Source: Dryococelus australis
Lineage: Eukaryota; Arthropoda; Insecta; Phasmatodea; Phasmatidae
DNA: 64,000 bases
Reading direction: 5' to 3'
Assembly (NCBI GenBank): GCA_029891345.1
Contig: CM056998.1
Coordinates: 171,082,332 to 171,146,331, forward strand
The notes under the pieces: generated by a model
Told to the model about the DNA's origin: nothing
The model's input: the letters and a program-made list of their open reading frames with translations, nothing else
Database searches by the model: none
In this document: one piece after another, positions 1-10,065 of the stretch
How positions within the stretch are numbered: the first letter of the stretch is position 1
Layout of the letters: each line of letters starts with the position of its first letter
Translations under genes and position numbers: made by a program

Positions 1-59
1 CTTGCATACACCAACTGGCCGGGCTGTAGGCAAGGTAGCGGCGGGTGGTATCCGGCGCC

Positions 60-500
60 CACTGTGAGACATAACGACACTGTTTCTCGCATGCTTCTCT
101 CGCCTCCCTTTTTCTTCTTTCTTTCCTACTCTGTCTCTCTTCCTGCACTCTGTTGTTCTCTCTCACCCCGCCGGAAAATTACCCAGGGAGGGGAAGGTCA
201 CGGCCTTGAAGCAGCTGGGTCGGTGTTTTCCCTGTCGCTGGGATTGTGCATGTCCGCAGCATGAAGAGGGCTGCGGCCAGATGTTCGACCCACGAGGCAT
301 GATTTTCTCCAGCGTGCAGGCACAACGGTGTCTTAATATCCTTGTTGCATCTCTACGTGAGATTGGCAAGTGGTTTATAGATCACCATGGTGTGGTGTTG
401 CACTCTCCATCGTGTGCAGAGGTCCCACCACACGCGACCAGTAAATTGAGTGCCTTTGTCACTTAGTACTGTACGAGGGTATCCCTAACGTGCAAATAAT
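60..500 (-). pseudogene. Ty3/gypsy integrase fragment (decayed)
   Basis: Read on the minus strand from about 495 down to 70, the sequence encodes the second half of a retroviral-type integrase core. A segment like GYPRTVLSDKGTQFTG (the second catalytic Asp region, DNG read as DKG) is followed by a stretch typical of gypsy cores and then by AALFMLRT and TPTQLLQGRDL, which lie just before the C-terminal domain. In-frame stops interrupt it. It is clearly gypsy by motif order. Its lineage resembles the integrase end at 44.3 kb, which has a similar AALFTLR and LLGR motif. It may be the downstream part of the minus-strand gypsy element whose LTR and gag lie at 4.8-6.6 kb, separated from it by the copia insertion; that link is inference. 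Confidence 0.75.
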
Positions 501-833
501 TTATTTTCCATCATCTTGCCAGTGCATGTGCTTGTACGCTGGAAATGGTCACAATTGTTGTTCTCTTGATTGCCCTCTGATTCATGCTGCTTGCTTGTAC
601 TCATTTCTGCTCTCTCTTGATAACTAATTGATTCATACTGCATATTTGTATTTATCTCTTTATTTTCACTACAACTGATTCCATGCTGCCGACTGTTCTC
701 TTTTACCTTCTTCTTCTTACCCCGATGATTCCATCAATTCAACACTCTCCATACTGTTCTGTTGTTTAGCACCCCTATTCTTTTTTGAGAATATTACATT
801 CAACTTGATCTCCACCTTCCTTTCCACTGTACA
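501..833 (-). pseudogene. Copia integrase-to-RT linker remnant
   Basis: On the minus strand this follows directly from the copia integrase piece ending near 834. The first codons continue in the copia style (a basic stretch ending with a VIF-like motif near 790), then the reading frame dissolves into stops. No reverse transcriptase motif is present. The junction with the gypsy integrase lies near 480-510 and cannot be fixed to the base. Confidence 0.4.
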
Positions 834-2391
834 TTAAATTCTGTAGCCTTTTATGTTTTCAGAGTAACCAACAAAGATTTCCTGTACAGACTTCACATCC
901 CACTTCTTCCTTGTCTCCTTAGGTATATGTACATATGCTTCAGTACCGAATACTTGTAGCTCTTCAATATTGAACACCTTATGAGCCCAAACTTCATATG
1001 GTATTTTTCCACTGGTCCAACCTTTTCCAGTTCTAATCGTGATGAAAACTGCAGTGTTCACAACCTCTGCCCATAAGACATTATTCAACTTCTTAGCATG
1101 TAACATTGTTCTTGCTGCTTCTACAATTGTTCTCACCTCCCTCTCTGCCCTACCATTTTACTCAGGTGAGTAAGCTACTGTTTTCTGATGCTGTATCCCA
1201 CTATCTTCTAGAACTTGCTGTAGTTTACCGTTAACAAAATCTTTACCTTTGTCTATATGTAATATTTATATCTTCATTCCAAATTGAGTTCGTACCATTT
1301 GTATAAACTTTTGTACATGCAATTTAGTTCCATATTTGTGTTTTATAAAATACACAGACCTGTAGTTGGAGTAGTCGTCCTTTAAAAGCAAGAAATATCT
1401 AGTTACCTCTTACAGACTTAACTTCCATAGGCCCACAGACATCAGCATGTTTAAGCTCCCCAGGAAAGGTGGAAACTGAGTTACTTCCACCAGAGGGAAT
1501 TCTATTTTGCTTCCCTTCAAAGCAAGCTGCACACTGAGTTTGAGCAATTGCAGAGTTAGGAACTTTGATATTGTTTCTTTTTAGCCCTTGTGTAACATGG
1601 TCAAAGTTCTGGTCGCCTAATTTCTCATGCCACAGTAAAAAACTGATCTCTTGAGGTGGTTTTCCCTGGACTAATGACAGCAGCAACATCATTGACATTG
1701 TATCTGAACTGCATAGTGCACACCTTACCTTCTGTGTCGGCAATTGCTTTTACTTTGCCATCCTTCATAAATTTACACACTTTGTTATCAGCTGACATGA
1801 CATAACCTCTATTTACTGCACTACTAACCGAAAACAAATTCCTCTTCAAGTCAAGCACATGCAACACATTGTTCAGACTAGTTTCTACCCAGCCATCATA
1901 AGTCTGTAGTATTATATGGCCGATGCCTATAGCACTAATTACCGACCCCATCACAAATCACTACTGACTTTTCTTGCTGCAACTTTTCATAGTGGGTGAA
2001 GATTTCACATTCAAAACACATGATTCACTGGCACCGCTGTCTACAAGCCACTTATGGTTTAATGAAAGTCCTGACATTGCTGATATTGATACAATAAAGG
2101 CATTGCTGTTTTCTTATTTTCTTAATTTGAACCTACAGTCTCGTTTGAAATGTCCTGTTTTTTTACAGTAAAAGCACAGTTTGTCACCCTTAGCTTCACT
2201 TCCATAGTCTTGCTTAAGTGTCCTTGTTTTATTACATGTAGCGCACTCTTCTTTTCTCATCACTATGGATCTACACTCAGGAGTTTCCCATTCCTTTAAC
2301 CTTTCCTCATCCACCAAAAGTATTTCAGTTAGGTTATCAAGGGTCTGTTTACTGTCCAGAGCTGACTCCCAAGCAGATACAAAATGTTTGT
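834..2391 (-). pseudogene. Ty1/copia polyprotein: gag zinc knuckle, protease, integrase
   Basis: Minus-strand order is gag C-terminus, protease, integrase. At about 2370-2250 lies the gag segment with HFVSAWES, and at about 2170-2120 a CX2CX4HX4C zinc knuckle (CFYCKKTGHFKRDC). The aspartic protease active site DSGAS reads at about 2045-2025. The GAG-pre-integrase HHCC region (WHEKLGDQNF ... CAACFEGKQ) is at about 1640-1500. The integrase core continues through HADVCGPM (first Asp), a DKG in place of the usual DNG near 1240, and the Glu region near 1170. Stops and frameshifts break it into at least four frames. The reverse transcriptase and RNase H are missing, so the copy is both mutated and 3'-truncated. 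It supplies polymerising and integrating functions only in intact relatives. Confidence 0.9.
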
Positions 2392-3084
2392 ATCCCAGCA
2401 AACACAACCTGTCGGCAAAGTGTTGGCAAATTGTTGGCCCTATACCTGTACTGCCAGCAACTGCCATTTCAATGCCAGGAGATAGCCATCTGACAATGGC
2501 GTAACGTCTTTTTTGAGACAGTATGTTTGCCGATAGAAAAAGGAAATGACCCACTGTATTTTTTTGGATAACGGATGGATACCACCTAAATTTTATCGAC
2601 GTGATATCTCACAGCCAATATGTCACCAATAGCAAAAATTATATTCCAGCCCGATTCCGATATAGCATCTTTATTTTTCTGGTACGATGGCCATCATATT
2701 ATTTATTCTGGCCTGATAGCGTTTTCTATAGATGGCTATTTATCACAATTAAGATACACATATGATGTATTTTAGCCGACAAACATTTTGAAAGTATTTT
2801 TTGAATAGGCAAGATGTTAGCTAGCTGTTAATGGCATGATGTCTTTTTTGAGACCATGTTTTAACCTTTAGCAGGTTTTTTTTTTTTTTGCCATTATCAT
2901 ATATGTCACTTGGTGGCCCATGGCATTTTTCACTTTTTACTATTTTGTTTGCAAGTCTTTGAAGAAACAAAGAAACAGTTATTTAATAATCAGTGTATTA
3001 AAATTATTTGTTATATCCCCGTGGAATTTATACATTCAGTTATAATATTTTGTGTCGTGATAAATATGAAACTACTGGAAAGTA

Positions 3085-3175
3085 TCAGCAAGTTACCCCA
3101 TGGTGTATAAGTTAGCATGCTGGACTGTCAACTCAAGGGTCTTGGGTACGAAACCCGCGCTCGGCAAGCAAAAGA
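3085..3175 (+). repeat. tRNA-like (SINE-head-like) segment
   Basis: The sequence has an A-box-like stretch (GTTAGCATGCTGGACT at about 3111-3126) and, about 30 bases later, a B-box-like GGTACGAAACCCGC. This spacing and order match the internal RNA polymerase III promoter of a tRNA gene. The cloverleaf does not close well and there is no clean acceptor stem, so it is read as a tRNA-derived SINE head or tRNA pseudogene carried inside the TIR element, not a working tRNA gene. Confidence 0.4.
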
Positions 3176-3374
3176 TTTTCATATCATATAATGTGTTGCG
3201 ATGTAAATTAAATGAATATATGTAAATAGGAAATAACAATTACTATTCTGCTTATTTCTGGACATCATCCCGCTGCAGGCTCAGCATCATTATGACATCC
3301 AGCTATCGCTAGCCCGCCAAAGGGCCCGAATCTTGCCGTCATCCAGCCACTGCAGACCTTCAGTATTGCTACCA

Positions 3375-3668
3375 TTCATCGGGCCACCTCCAGTATAAGA
3401 CAGCGGGCCGGCATCATCTGGCCTGAGTTTGTCGGCTATCTTTTGCTGGCCCAATTCCGGCCCATAGTTTTTGTGTATTCGGGTCGGAATACATCTTGTA
3501 TCTTGCCGTTGGTGGTACAGTGTATTTTTGACACTGCTGGCAAACAGTCAGCCACCAGTCCATATTTCCATCGGGCCACTTCCAGTATAAGACAGTGGGC
3601 CGAAATCATCTGGCCAGAGTTTGTCGGCTATCTTTTACTGGTCAGATTCCAGCCCGTACATTTTGTGT
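3375..3668. repeat. Two-copy direct repeat inside the TIR element
   Basis: A segment of about 95 bases starting CATCGGGCCACCTCCAGTAT at 3377 recurs from about 3568 with roughly ten mismatches. Both copies run through a shared stretch ending near GGCTATCTTTT and a GC-rich GGCCC motif. The copies are spaced about 190 bases apart. This internal duplication is a property of the non-autonomous element. Confidence 0.7.
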
Positions 3669-3682
3669 TTGTTGGGATCTTT

Positions 3683-4071
3683 TTGGTAGTGACATAAGAA
3701 CTTCATTATGATGAATTTATCGGGGACATTCTCTCCCAACTCTCTTAGCTTGTTCAGAAACTCTACTGTTTTTTAAAGAAACTTTGACATATCATGACTC
3801 CCATCATACTTCAATGCAAAAAAAATTTCTGCGCCATGTGGAGACGTGTATCACTCTTCTGCTCATAAACACTGTGTAACTTCCTCCATATCTCGCTGGC
3901 TGTAGTACATGTGATTATGTGCACCATTGCACTTTCTGAAAGTCTCATCACTATCAGGCTTTGTGCTTTTGCATCCTTCTTTGCCAATTATAATGTTGAA
4001 AATTCCACCTCGGGTTTTGTTCCCGAGCCATCTACCAGTGCCATAGACATCTAGTCCCTGTAACAACACAC
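3683..4071 (-). pseudogene. Ty1/copia gag N-terminal half
   Basis: On the minus strand from about 4071 the sequence reads LLQGLDVYGT, then AKKDAKAQSLIV, then a CTTASEIWRKL-like motif and VYEQKSDTRLH, then HDMSKFL and LRELGENVPDKF. This is the standard UBN2-type copia gag order. It is broken by two frameshifts and stops near 3800-3880. It joins the 2391 half when the TIR element is removed. The N-terminus and copia LTR are absent because the foreign LTR begins at 4072. Confidence 0.85.
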
Positions 4072-4787
4072 TGACGCCATCTCCTTCCCCCAAACCCATT
4101 TGCCCGCCGTCGCCGTTATCCACTGCAACAACCAGCACTCTACCGGGCACTCGTGCACACCGGTTGGGCAGTGCTCTGCAGCAGATACACCGGAGAAATG
4201 CCTGTTACGAGTGCGGCCGCAGGACCATGTGAAGCAGTTGTGTCAGGAGCGAGGTGCAAGGAAAGTGTAGTGCAAAGAAAACCACAAGCACCCGCGACCA
4301 CATATATTAAAATGAGACTCTGTACAACAGGGCGTAATTAAAAGGGTAATATTTATCAAATGCTAATGAACGCCAGTCCACACGACTGTAATATATGGAA
4401 CCCTACACCACTTAAATGGCCTTGTGGGCTCCAGTATTTTTGTTTGCTATTGTTTGTAATGTACCATTTTCACGTGTTTCACCCCTATCTCATCTCGTGC
4501 AGTGTAATATGTGACTTAAAAGGTTTCAATGTGCAAGGTATTTATTTATGTAAGAATTGTAATTGTCAGAGTCACGTATAACATTTTTACACACAATTTA
4601 TGTGAAAGAAAAATACATTGTATATTTGCAACAAATTTGGACCTTGAAATAATAAAAATATATAAAATTGAAATACTTTCCCTCTGGGAAAGTCCGTGGT
4701 CGTGGCGGCTGTGTGCATATACTACGTGTCAGTGAGGGCGGTGAGTGCTGTCATGGCCTAGCTGTTGCAGGCTCTTAGCCGGCATCA
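4072..4787 (+). repeat. LTR1-family LTR, short (716 bp) variant
   Basis: It starts TGACGCCATCTCC and ends TTAGCCGGCATCA. The first 120 bases closely match the LTR start at 45739, which lies behind a polypurine tract. The last 210 bases match the ends of LTR1 copies at 10066 (inverted) and 56553. It is much shorter than the 1.8-1.9 kb copies, so the middle differs. The left neighbour is copia gag and the right neighbour is gypsy gag, with no matching target duplication (ACAC against CAGC). Confidence 0.8.
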
Positions 4788-4788
4788 C

Positions 4789-5338
4789 AGCTATGGCATC
4801 AACGAAGAAGCCACTGCCATGATGCCACGCGCCTAGGCAGGGCACCTTTCCAGAGGTAGGTTGGGGAACCACACAAGGTCTTGCCATAGCTCCTGTGGCG
4901 GCTCTCCTAATTGCTGGGAGCAACTTCGCAATTGGCCATGATGGGCACGTCACAGTCATGTCTACGGGCAACACTATTGTGGGGTACTCCAGTTGATGTC
5001 GCTCTGGCAGAGATTGTAGTATGCTCAGAGCAGGGCGAGGTAGTAAGTCTTCTGTTAGACTGACCAACCATAAAGGTGGCGACTATTTCAAGCTGGTGTT
5101 GGTACTCCCGCCAAGAAGTCTGGCCATTGTACGGGGCGGGCTTCATTAATACCATCTTTACCACTTCTGATTGCACGACACCAATGCTACAGAACTGCTG
5201 ACTATCCTCCGAGGTTGCTGCGTTGGTTTCTACTTTTACTGCTTCCTCACTTTTCTCAGCTGGCGATGTGTTAGTGAAATTCCAATGCTGAAGATATTCC
5301 TGACATTCTTTCTCTGAAACACTCATTTTCTGTTTCAT
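4789..5338 (-). pseudogene. Ty3/gypsy gag fragment
   Basis: Minus-strand translation from 5338 shows an acidic N-terminal part, then KPAPYNGQTSWREYQHQLEI, a capsid opening motif seen in gypsy gag proteins of arthropods, then (after a frameshift near 5080) RPALSILQSLPE, and finally FFVDAI at about 4806-4789. The reading frame stops abruptly at the LTR1 boundary (4787). Zinc knuckle and pol are absent on this side. It belongs with the primer-binding site and LTR at 5816-6613. Confidence 0.8.
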
Positions 5339-5815
5339 CTCTTCCTCGACATTTGTCCATTCTTTCTTTTACACTGTTCGTCTTTCCATTGATACTGTCC
5401 ATGCTGTCATTTACACTGTTCACTATTTAATTTACACTGCCCATTCTTGTATTCACTAACGCAGTCTATTTTCCAATTTATATTTACAGTGCCAATTTTT
5501 CTGTTTACATTCTCATTAACACTATCTTCAGTTTCAATAACGGAACTAATTTGGATACGTACGGTTTCATTCATATTTTCTTTAACAGAACTTGTCTTGT
5601 TATCAAGGTTATTAAGCTTGTGCTCACTTGGCTACCTAACCTCTCAATATTCACAGTGTTTCCAGTTCTGCAGACATTTTTCTAATTCACTACGATCGTT
5701 GTACAAAACAGTCTGAATTTTGTGGCTTTCAACTATTACAAAAATAAATTTCTTTAAATATCACTAATTACTTGTCCATTGTGTAACTCAATTTACAGTT
5801 GATAAATTAACAATG
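5339..5815 (-). pseudogene. Gypsy gag N-terminal / leader region
   Basis: This spacer lies between the gypsy gag and its primer-binding site. On the minus strand it shows a low-complexity stretch rich in Asn, Lys, Glu and Val (for example NKTSSVKENMNET, near 5590-5560), consistent with a coiled N-terminal gag segment. It also shows irregular repeats of a TTTACACTG-like unit on the plus strand at 5370-5500. Several stops are present. No start codon can be chosen. Confidence 0.45.
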
Positions 5816-5838
5816 GCCTCCATCCCACTTGACACCAA
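5816..5838 (-). promoter_or_regulatory. Gypsy primer-binding site
   Basis: Immediately inside the LTR end (…TGTAACA on the minus strand) the sequence reads TTGGTGTCAAGTGGGATGG. This matches the TGGTGTCA-type primer-binding sites common in Ty3/gypsy elements, in the expected position next to the LTR terminal CA. It confirms the element's orientation and marks the LTR at 5839-6613 as the 5' LTR. Confidence 0.75.
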
Positions 5839-6613
5839 TGTTACATGGACGCCTTAGGGGCATATCTATGTTTTTGAGGGATGGAGGACTTAAAAACAAA
5901 AAGACTAGATTTGATTTTCAATTTATTCACTCAGCTATTATTTACAGTTTAAATCTACCTCCACTATTTTTTTTTTTTTTATCTATCATTGAGCGCAATA
6001 TTTAATGTCTATTTTAACTCTTGTTAACACCCTTCTTAATGTCACTGTTCGATTATGGTCAATCAACTTATACTCATCATTAACACACTTTCAGCCTGTC
6101 TGTTCCTACCGTTTGTAATGTCTCACGCATCTAGTCCGCTAGTCAAGCCTGCCAGTTGCTCTATTTGCTGCATAGATGCTTGTAGTCGTAGATTTTCCTC
6201 CTGCTGGTCACTTCTTTCTTAGCACGCCTCTCCTTTTGCTACGCTTCTATCTCTGAAATACATCCTTTAAATAACTACTCGGGCTCGGAGGCCTGTCACA
6301 CTGTTATATTGTTCGCCCTGATCATCTGGAAGGTTCAACGCACCCTGAGTCACACTGAGTAAACGAGGTCAGAAATCCAGAGCATTCTTCAGATAAACAC
6401 AGAAATTGTATCCGCCAAAGGTCAGGAGAAGCGAGCCGCCAAAAGATTAACGTGGCAGAATGCCTTCATAACACTAAATACTGGTAGGATTATTGCTCGC
6501 CTGTCACTAGAACATCCCTTAGTGACTCACCGCCCCACTATCATGTCACTACTTTGTCCTCTTCCACTCGCTTACGTGGGGCAGGCCAAGATCAGCAGCG
6601 CAGACCAGCAACA
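5839..6613 (-). repeat. LTR2-family 5' LTR of the gypsy element
   Basis: On the minus strand it begins TGTTGCTGGTCTGC (from 6613) and ends GTCCATGTAACA (5839), 775 bp, with TG...CA termini next to a primer-binding site. Homologous LTRs occur on the plus strand at 9433-12114 (split), about 30270-30629 and 62835-63169. They share the start motif, an internal GGGTGCAGTGAACCTTC-like motif and the terminal block that includes CATCCCTC and ATATGCCCCT. Confidence 0.8.
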
Positions 6614-6995
6614 CGTAATAATATGAATCACCGGAAGTGCATGAAAAACTTCAAAGCATCAAAGAGTAGAATTTTTTTACTTTTCTGTCCACTTGTGAAT
6701 TCATTTTTAACACAGTAATACGATTTGTGACAAAATGGTGCAAGTTAACAAACAAGCTAACCCAAAGTATACCAACCAAAAGTAAGATACTAACTTTAAT
6801 ATAGCTAAAGAAGACTGTAAATCATGAATTGTAACGATAATGTCTGGCAATAGTGCTATCTTTGAAATTACAGTGGAAATTCATGATATAATCAGCCCGT
6901 TACATGCAATTTAATCAATCCAGAAATGTCCAATTATGACACACTGAAAGTATTTAAAGTAATCAATTTATTGAGTACTAACTCAGCTTCTTTTA
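6614..6995. other. No gene seen; AT-rich spacer
   Basis: AT-rich sequence between the gypsy LTR and the TTAA-flanked element. No coding motif, RNA gene or terminal repeat was recognised. Confidence 0.6.
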
Positions 6996-6999
6996 TTAA

Positions 7000-7362
7000 G
7001 GCCAATGGTGCATGAAAGCAGTGTATTTACGTTAATTTTAGTCAAAAGTTGTTTTTAAGAGAATTTTTCAAAATGTTTGGCATGACAAGACATAACGAAT
7101 AATTTCGAACACCTTCTTGCATTGATAGATATTCACTACCATTACAACTATCAAAGCACTGATGGAAGATAAGAAAGAATATCTTACTTCTCATCTTCCA
7201 TCAGTGCTCACTGAATAATGAAGGTAACGAATATGTAACAATGAAAGAAGTTGTTAAAAATTAATATTTACGTCTTGCCATGCCAAAAATTTCGATAAAC
7301 CCTCTGAAAAACAAGATATAAAGAAAATTGGGTAAATATACTGCTTTCATGCACCATTGGCC
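7000..7362. mobile_element. Fold-back MITE with TTAA target duplication
   Basis: The element begins GGCCAATGGTGCATGAAAGC and ends in its inverse complement, and is flanked on both sides by TTAA (6996-6999 and 7363-7366). Inverted similarity runs inward through most of both arms to a near-perfect hairpin at about 7155-7210, so the single strand would fold almost fully. It is 363 bp with no coding capacity. A TTAA duplication is typical of piggyBac-type elements, so it is read as a piggyBac-mobilised MITE by that criterion alone. Confidence 0.8.
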
Positions 7363-7382
7363 TTAAAGCTTTCAATAAAGCG

Positions 7383-7504
7383 GAATGGTGCACCATCGAA
7401 AGACGGTATATTTACCTGGTTTTCGTCATATCTAGTAATAAAACGTGTTCTAAATTGTTTATCTTGTCTAACCAAAAATTTTGTAAAATCCCCTACACCA
7501 TTCC
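7383..7504. mobile_element. Small related inverted-repeat fragment
   Basis: It starts GGAATGGTGCACC and ends CTACACCATTCC, giving short inverted ends. The left 50 bases resemble the left end of the fold-back element 17 bases away (AATGGTGCA..., then GTATATTTACC). It is probably a diverged relative or a partial tandem insertion. No clear target duplication is visible. Confidence 0.35.
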
Positions 7505-9432
7505 CCTTTTTACTAAAACTGTAATACGTAGGCCCTACTTGCAAATTCATTATTTAAAAAAATTTGAATTAATTTATTATATTGGATACTTTACGATGGA
7601 ATAAATAGCGCTCGAGAACTTGGTAAAATGGGTCCAAATAATATTACTGTTTACTTTCTCGTCAGTTCAACAATGCTTCTAGATAAATTATACAAGTCAC
7701 TATTACACTTTGATACTCAAGTAAATTCAAAACTTAATTTATTACTAACCAGTGTGTTTTGTTATTAAATTATATTTATTTTTCAATTAATTTTCCGCGA
7801 CTACAGTATTCATATGAATTCACAGCAGAAACTCATGTGATACAGACCGAGTACTGCATTAACTAATGTGTTGGCTTTTAAAAATTGATCAAAGTTGCAC
7901 AAGTGGCAGATACTAACACAAAACTTAGTGCTTTTATAAGTTTGACCATAATTGTATAACTTTGTGCAATGTGTACTTTGTTCACTTTAGTCACAATCCC
8001 AAATTACCTTTCTGTCTTATCTGTACAACTAACTTCCATTACTATTTTGTACAGTAATTGTATTCATACGAGATTAGGTTTGTCACACCATCTGTTTAAC
8101 AAACATATGTGATTTTTGGACAGTTTCAGGAATGTTCTTCAATTTTTCAATGTCTGGTTGGTTAGTAAAAAAAAAAACTGGTCTTAAATATGTAAATGAT
8201 CATCGTCCATCACTTTTTTAAAATGTTTGTACAAGTAAAATTGTCTGCTAATTATTTACTGCTTATTATCATAAATCAGTTCAAATTACTGCCACTAGAA
8301 AACAAGGTTAACGTATTACTGAGAATCACTGTTTGTTTACCTTTAAATGCTGTGATATATGATTGTTTGGGGTCTTCACTGGCAATTATACTTCATGATA
8401 GGTCATTTAATGGCAAAAGAGCCTGAAATGTGAAATATATTGCAACAATAGCGGAACATTTTATTTACCTGATAAAATAACTATATACAATAATGATGTA
8501 GCAGAGTGAATGATTTGCACTCACACACACACACAACATGCATCTCTCTTTGTATCTCCTCTCCCAAGATCAATACTCAACTGTAACAACACATCTGGCA
8601 GAAATATTTTTATACCCGCATTTCATGGTAACAACAGCATCTCAGAAGTGGCTTTCCTATTAATCTGCTTTTCAAAACTTAATACAAAGCCCAATCTTAC
8701 AATGCTTTACAAAAAAAATTTAATGAGCTATTACAACAACAGTCAGTTCGAGCACTGAACATTACATTTTCTAATTTAACTAATGTGATGACTACATAAA
8801 TTTTTCTTTGCAAAATGTTCTAGGGATTTAGCAACTTACTAAGCAAACACATTTACATATCAAATTTAGGTGAAATCTGTAATAAAAATGAAAGAAATGC
8901 TAAATGTTCAACTGATATATTAGAAAATATGCCATAGCCAAGAATATGCCACTATTCAAGCTATTACCTGAGCACATTCAAAATCAAACTTTCAAAAAGA
9001 TCCCTGATCCTGATGGGCACATTTAATGACATGTTTGCAGTAAATATCACAGCTGCTTCTAGAAATTATATATTTTTCACATGCTGAATGCATGGATAAA
9101 ATGATTAACAGCATCACTTACCTGGCATTTGAAATGTGTTGCAGTAGTCAGTAGAGTATTAGAAATCTGCATTTTTTTATGAAACCACAAACTCTGCACC
9201 CATTATATCAATACAATTTTTGTTAGGGACTAATGAGACTAAATATATTGTACACATTAGAAATTCTGTTTCCAAGCTCTCTATCAAACATAAAATTGGC
9301 TATTCACATCCCCGCTCATGATGTACTGGGCGTAAACATGCAAAACTATTACAGGAGCCTCTACTGAACTTGTTAGTGAAATGGCCAATCCAAGCATTTA
9401 ACCAGCATTGGTGTGCCTCACATAGTTTTACA
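7505..9432. other. No gene seen; AT-rich unique sequence
   Basis: Long AT-rich stretch with short runs such as (AC)n near 8520. No open frame shows family motifs and no terminal repeats were recognised. Small exons of an unrecognised gene cannot be excluded. Confidence 0.55.
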
Positions 9433-10065
9433 TGCTTGCTGGTCTGCATTGCTTCCCTTTCCCATCCTGGTCAGGTGAGCGAAGGCGGTGTGAAGGCCAG
9501 TCTAGTAATCCGAGCGCACGCAGGGTTTTTCAACGGAATGCTGCCATGCTTACCACTGCTGCAAGATTAACCTACCGCGACTCATGCTCTCCTGACATTG
9601 GGCAGATTGAATTTATGATGTTATCTTAGAAATAATGTCCTGGTCAATGACTTAGCCTCTCTCAGCATGACATGGGGTGCAGTGAACCTTCTAAATTGGG
9701 CCAGTGAGACTATTCAAGCCGCGACGGGCCTACGCGCCAACAGTCTGAGAGTTTGGAAAATTGTGCAACATTAAGCGACAGGTGTGCGAAGACAACGAAG
9801 CATCCATCCAGCCAGCAGGACATCAAGTGGCTGCGAGAGAGACCATCAGGAGCAATAGTCTGTGAACTGCGAGCATCGGTACAGTGGAGAGAGAGACTGG
9901 CAGGCGGGATTATTGAACTGGATGCATGAGTGAAGGACATTTTGTATGATGGCAAAAGACACAATGAAAATGTGTAAATGATGAGTGTGAATAGATGACT
10001 ACAACCAATACATAGACGTTAAGAAGGACTTCAATTAGAATTAAGATAGATATTAAATATTACAC
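9433..10065 (+). repeat. LTR2 copy, left part (split by LTR1)
   Basis: It starts TGCTTGCTGGTCTGCATTGC, matching the start of the 5839-6613 LTR. It contains the GGTGCAGTGAACCTTC motif (about 9676-9691) and continues to AGATAGATATTAAATATT. It stops at 10065, where an LTR1 begins. Together with 11963-12114 it makes 785 bp, against 775 bp for the uninterrupted copy. Confidence 0.75.

Larger units (their letters stand above)
2394..3676. mobile_element. 1.28-kb TIR DNA element inside copia gag
   Basis: The left end reads CCCAGCAAACACAA and the right end TTGTGTTTGTTGGG, giving inverted termini of 14 bp with one mismatch. Both ends are flanked by AT (2392-2393 and 3677-3678). Removing the element and one AT joins the two copia gag halves exactly in frame, which shows it to be an insertion of defined length. 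It has no recognisable transposase, so it is non-autonomous. Internally it holds a tRNA-like block near 3085-3175 and a duplicated segment. The 2-bp duplication could be a different length if the true terminus includes the A or T, so the superfamily is not assigned. Confidence 0.8.

Noticed and set aside
3085-3175. A functional tRNA gene
   Set aside because: The internal boxes are present, but arms do not pair and the acceptor stem is missing.
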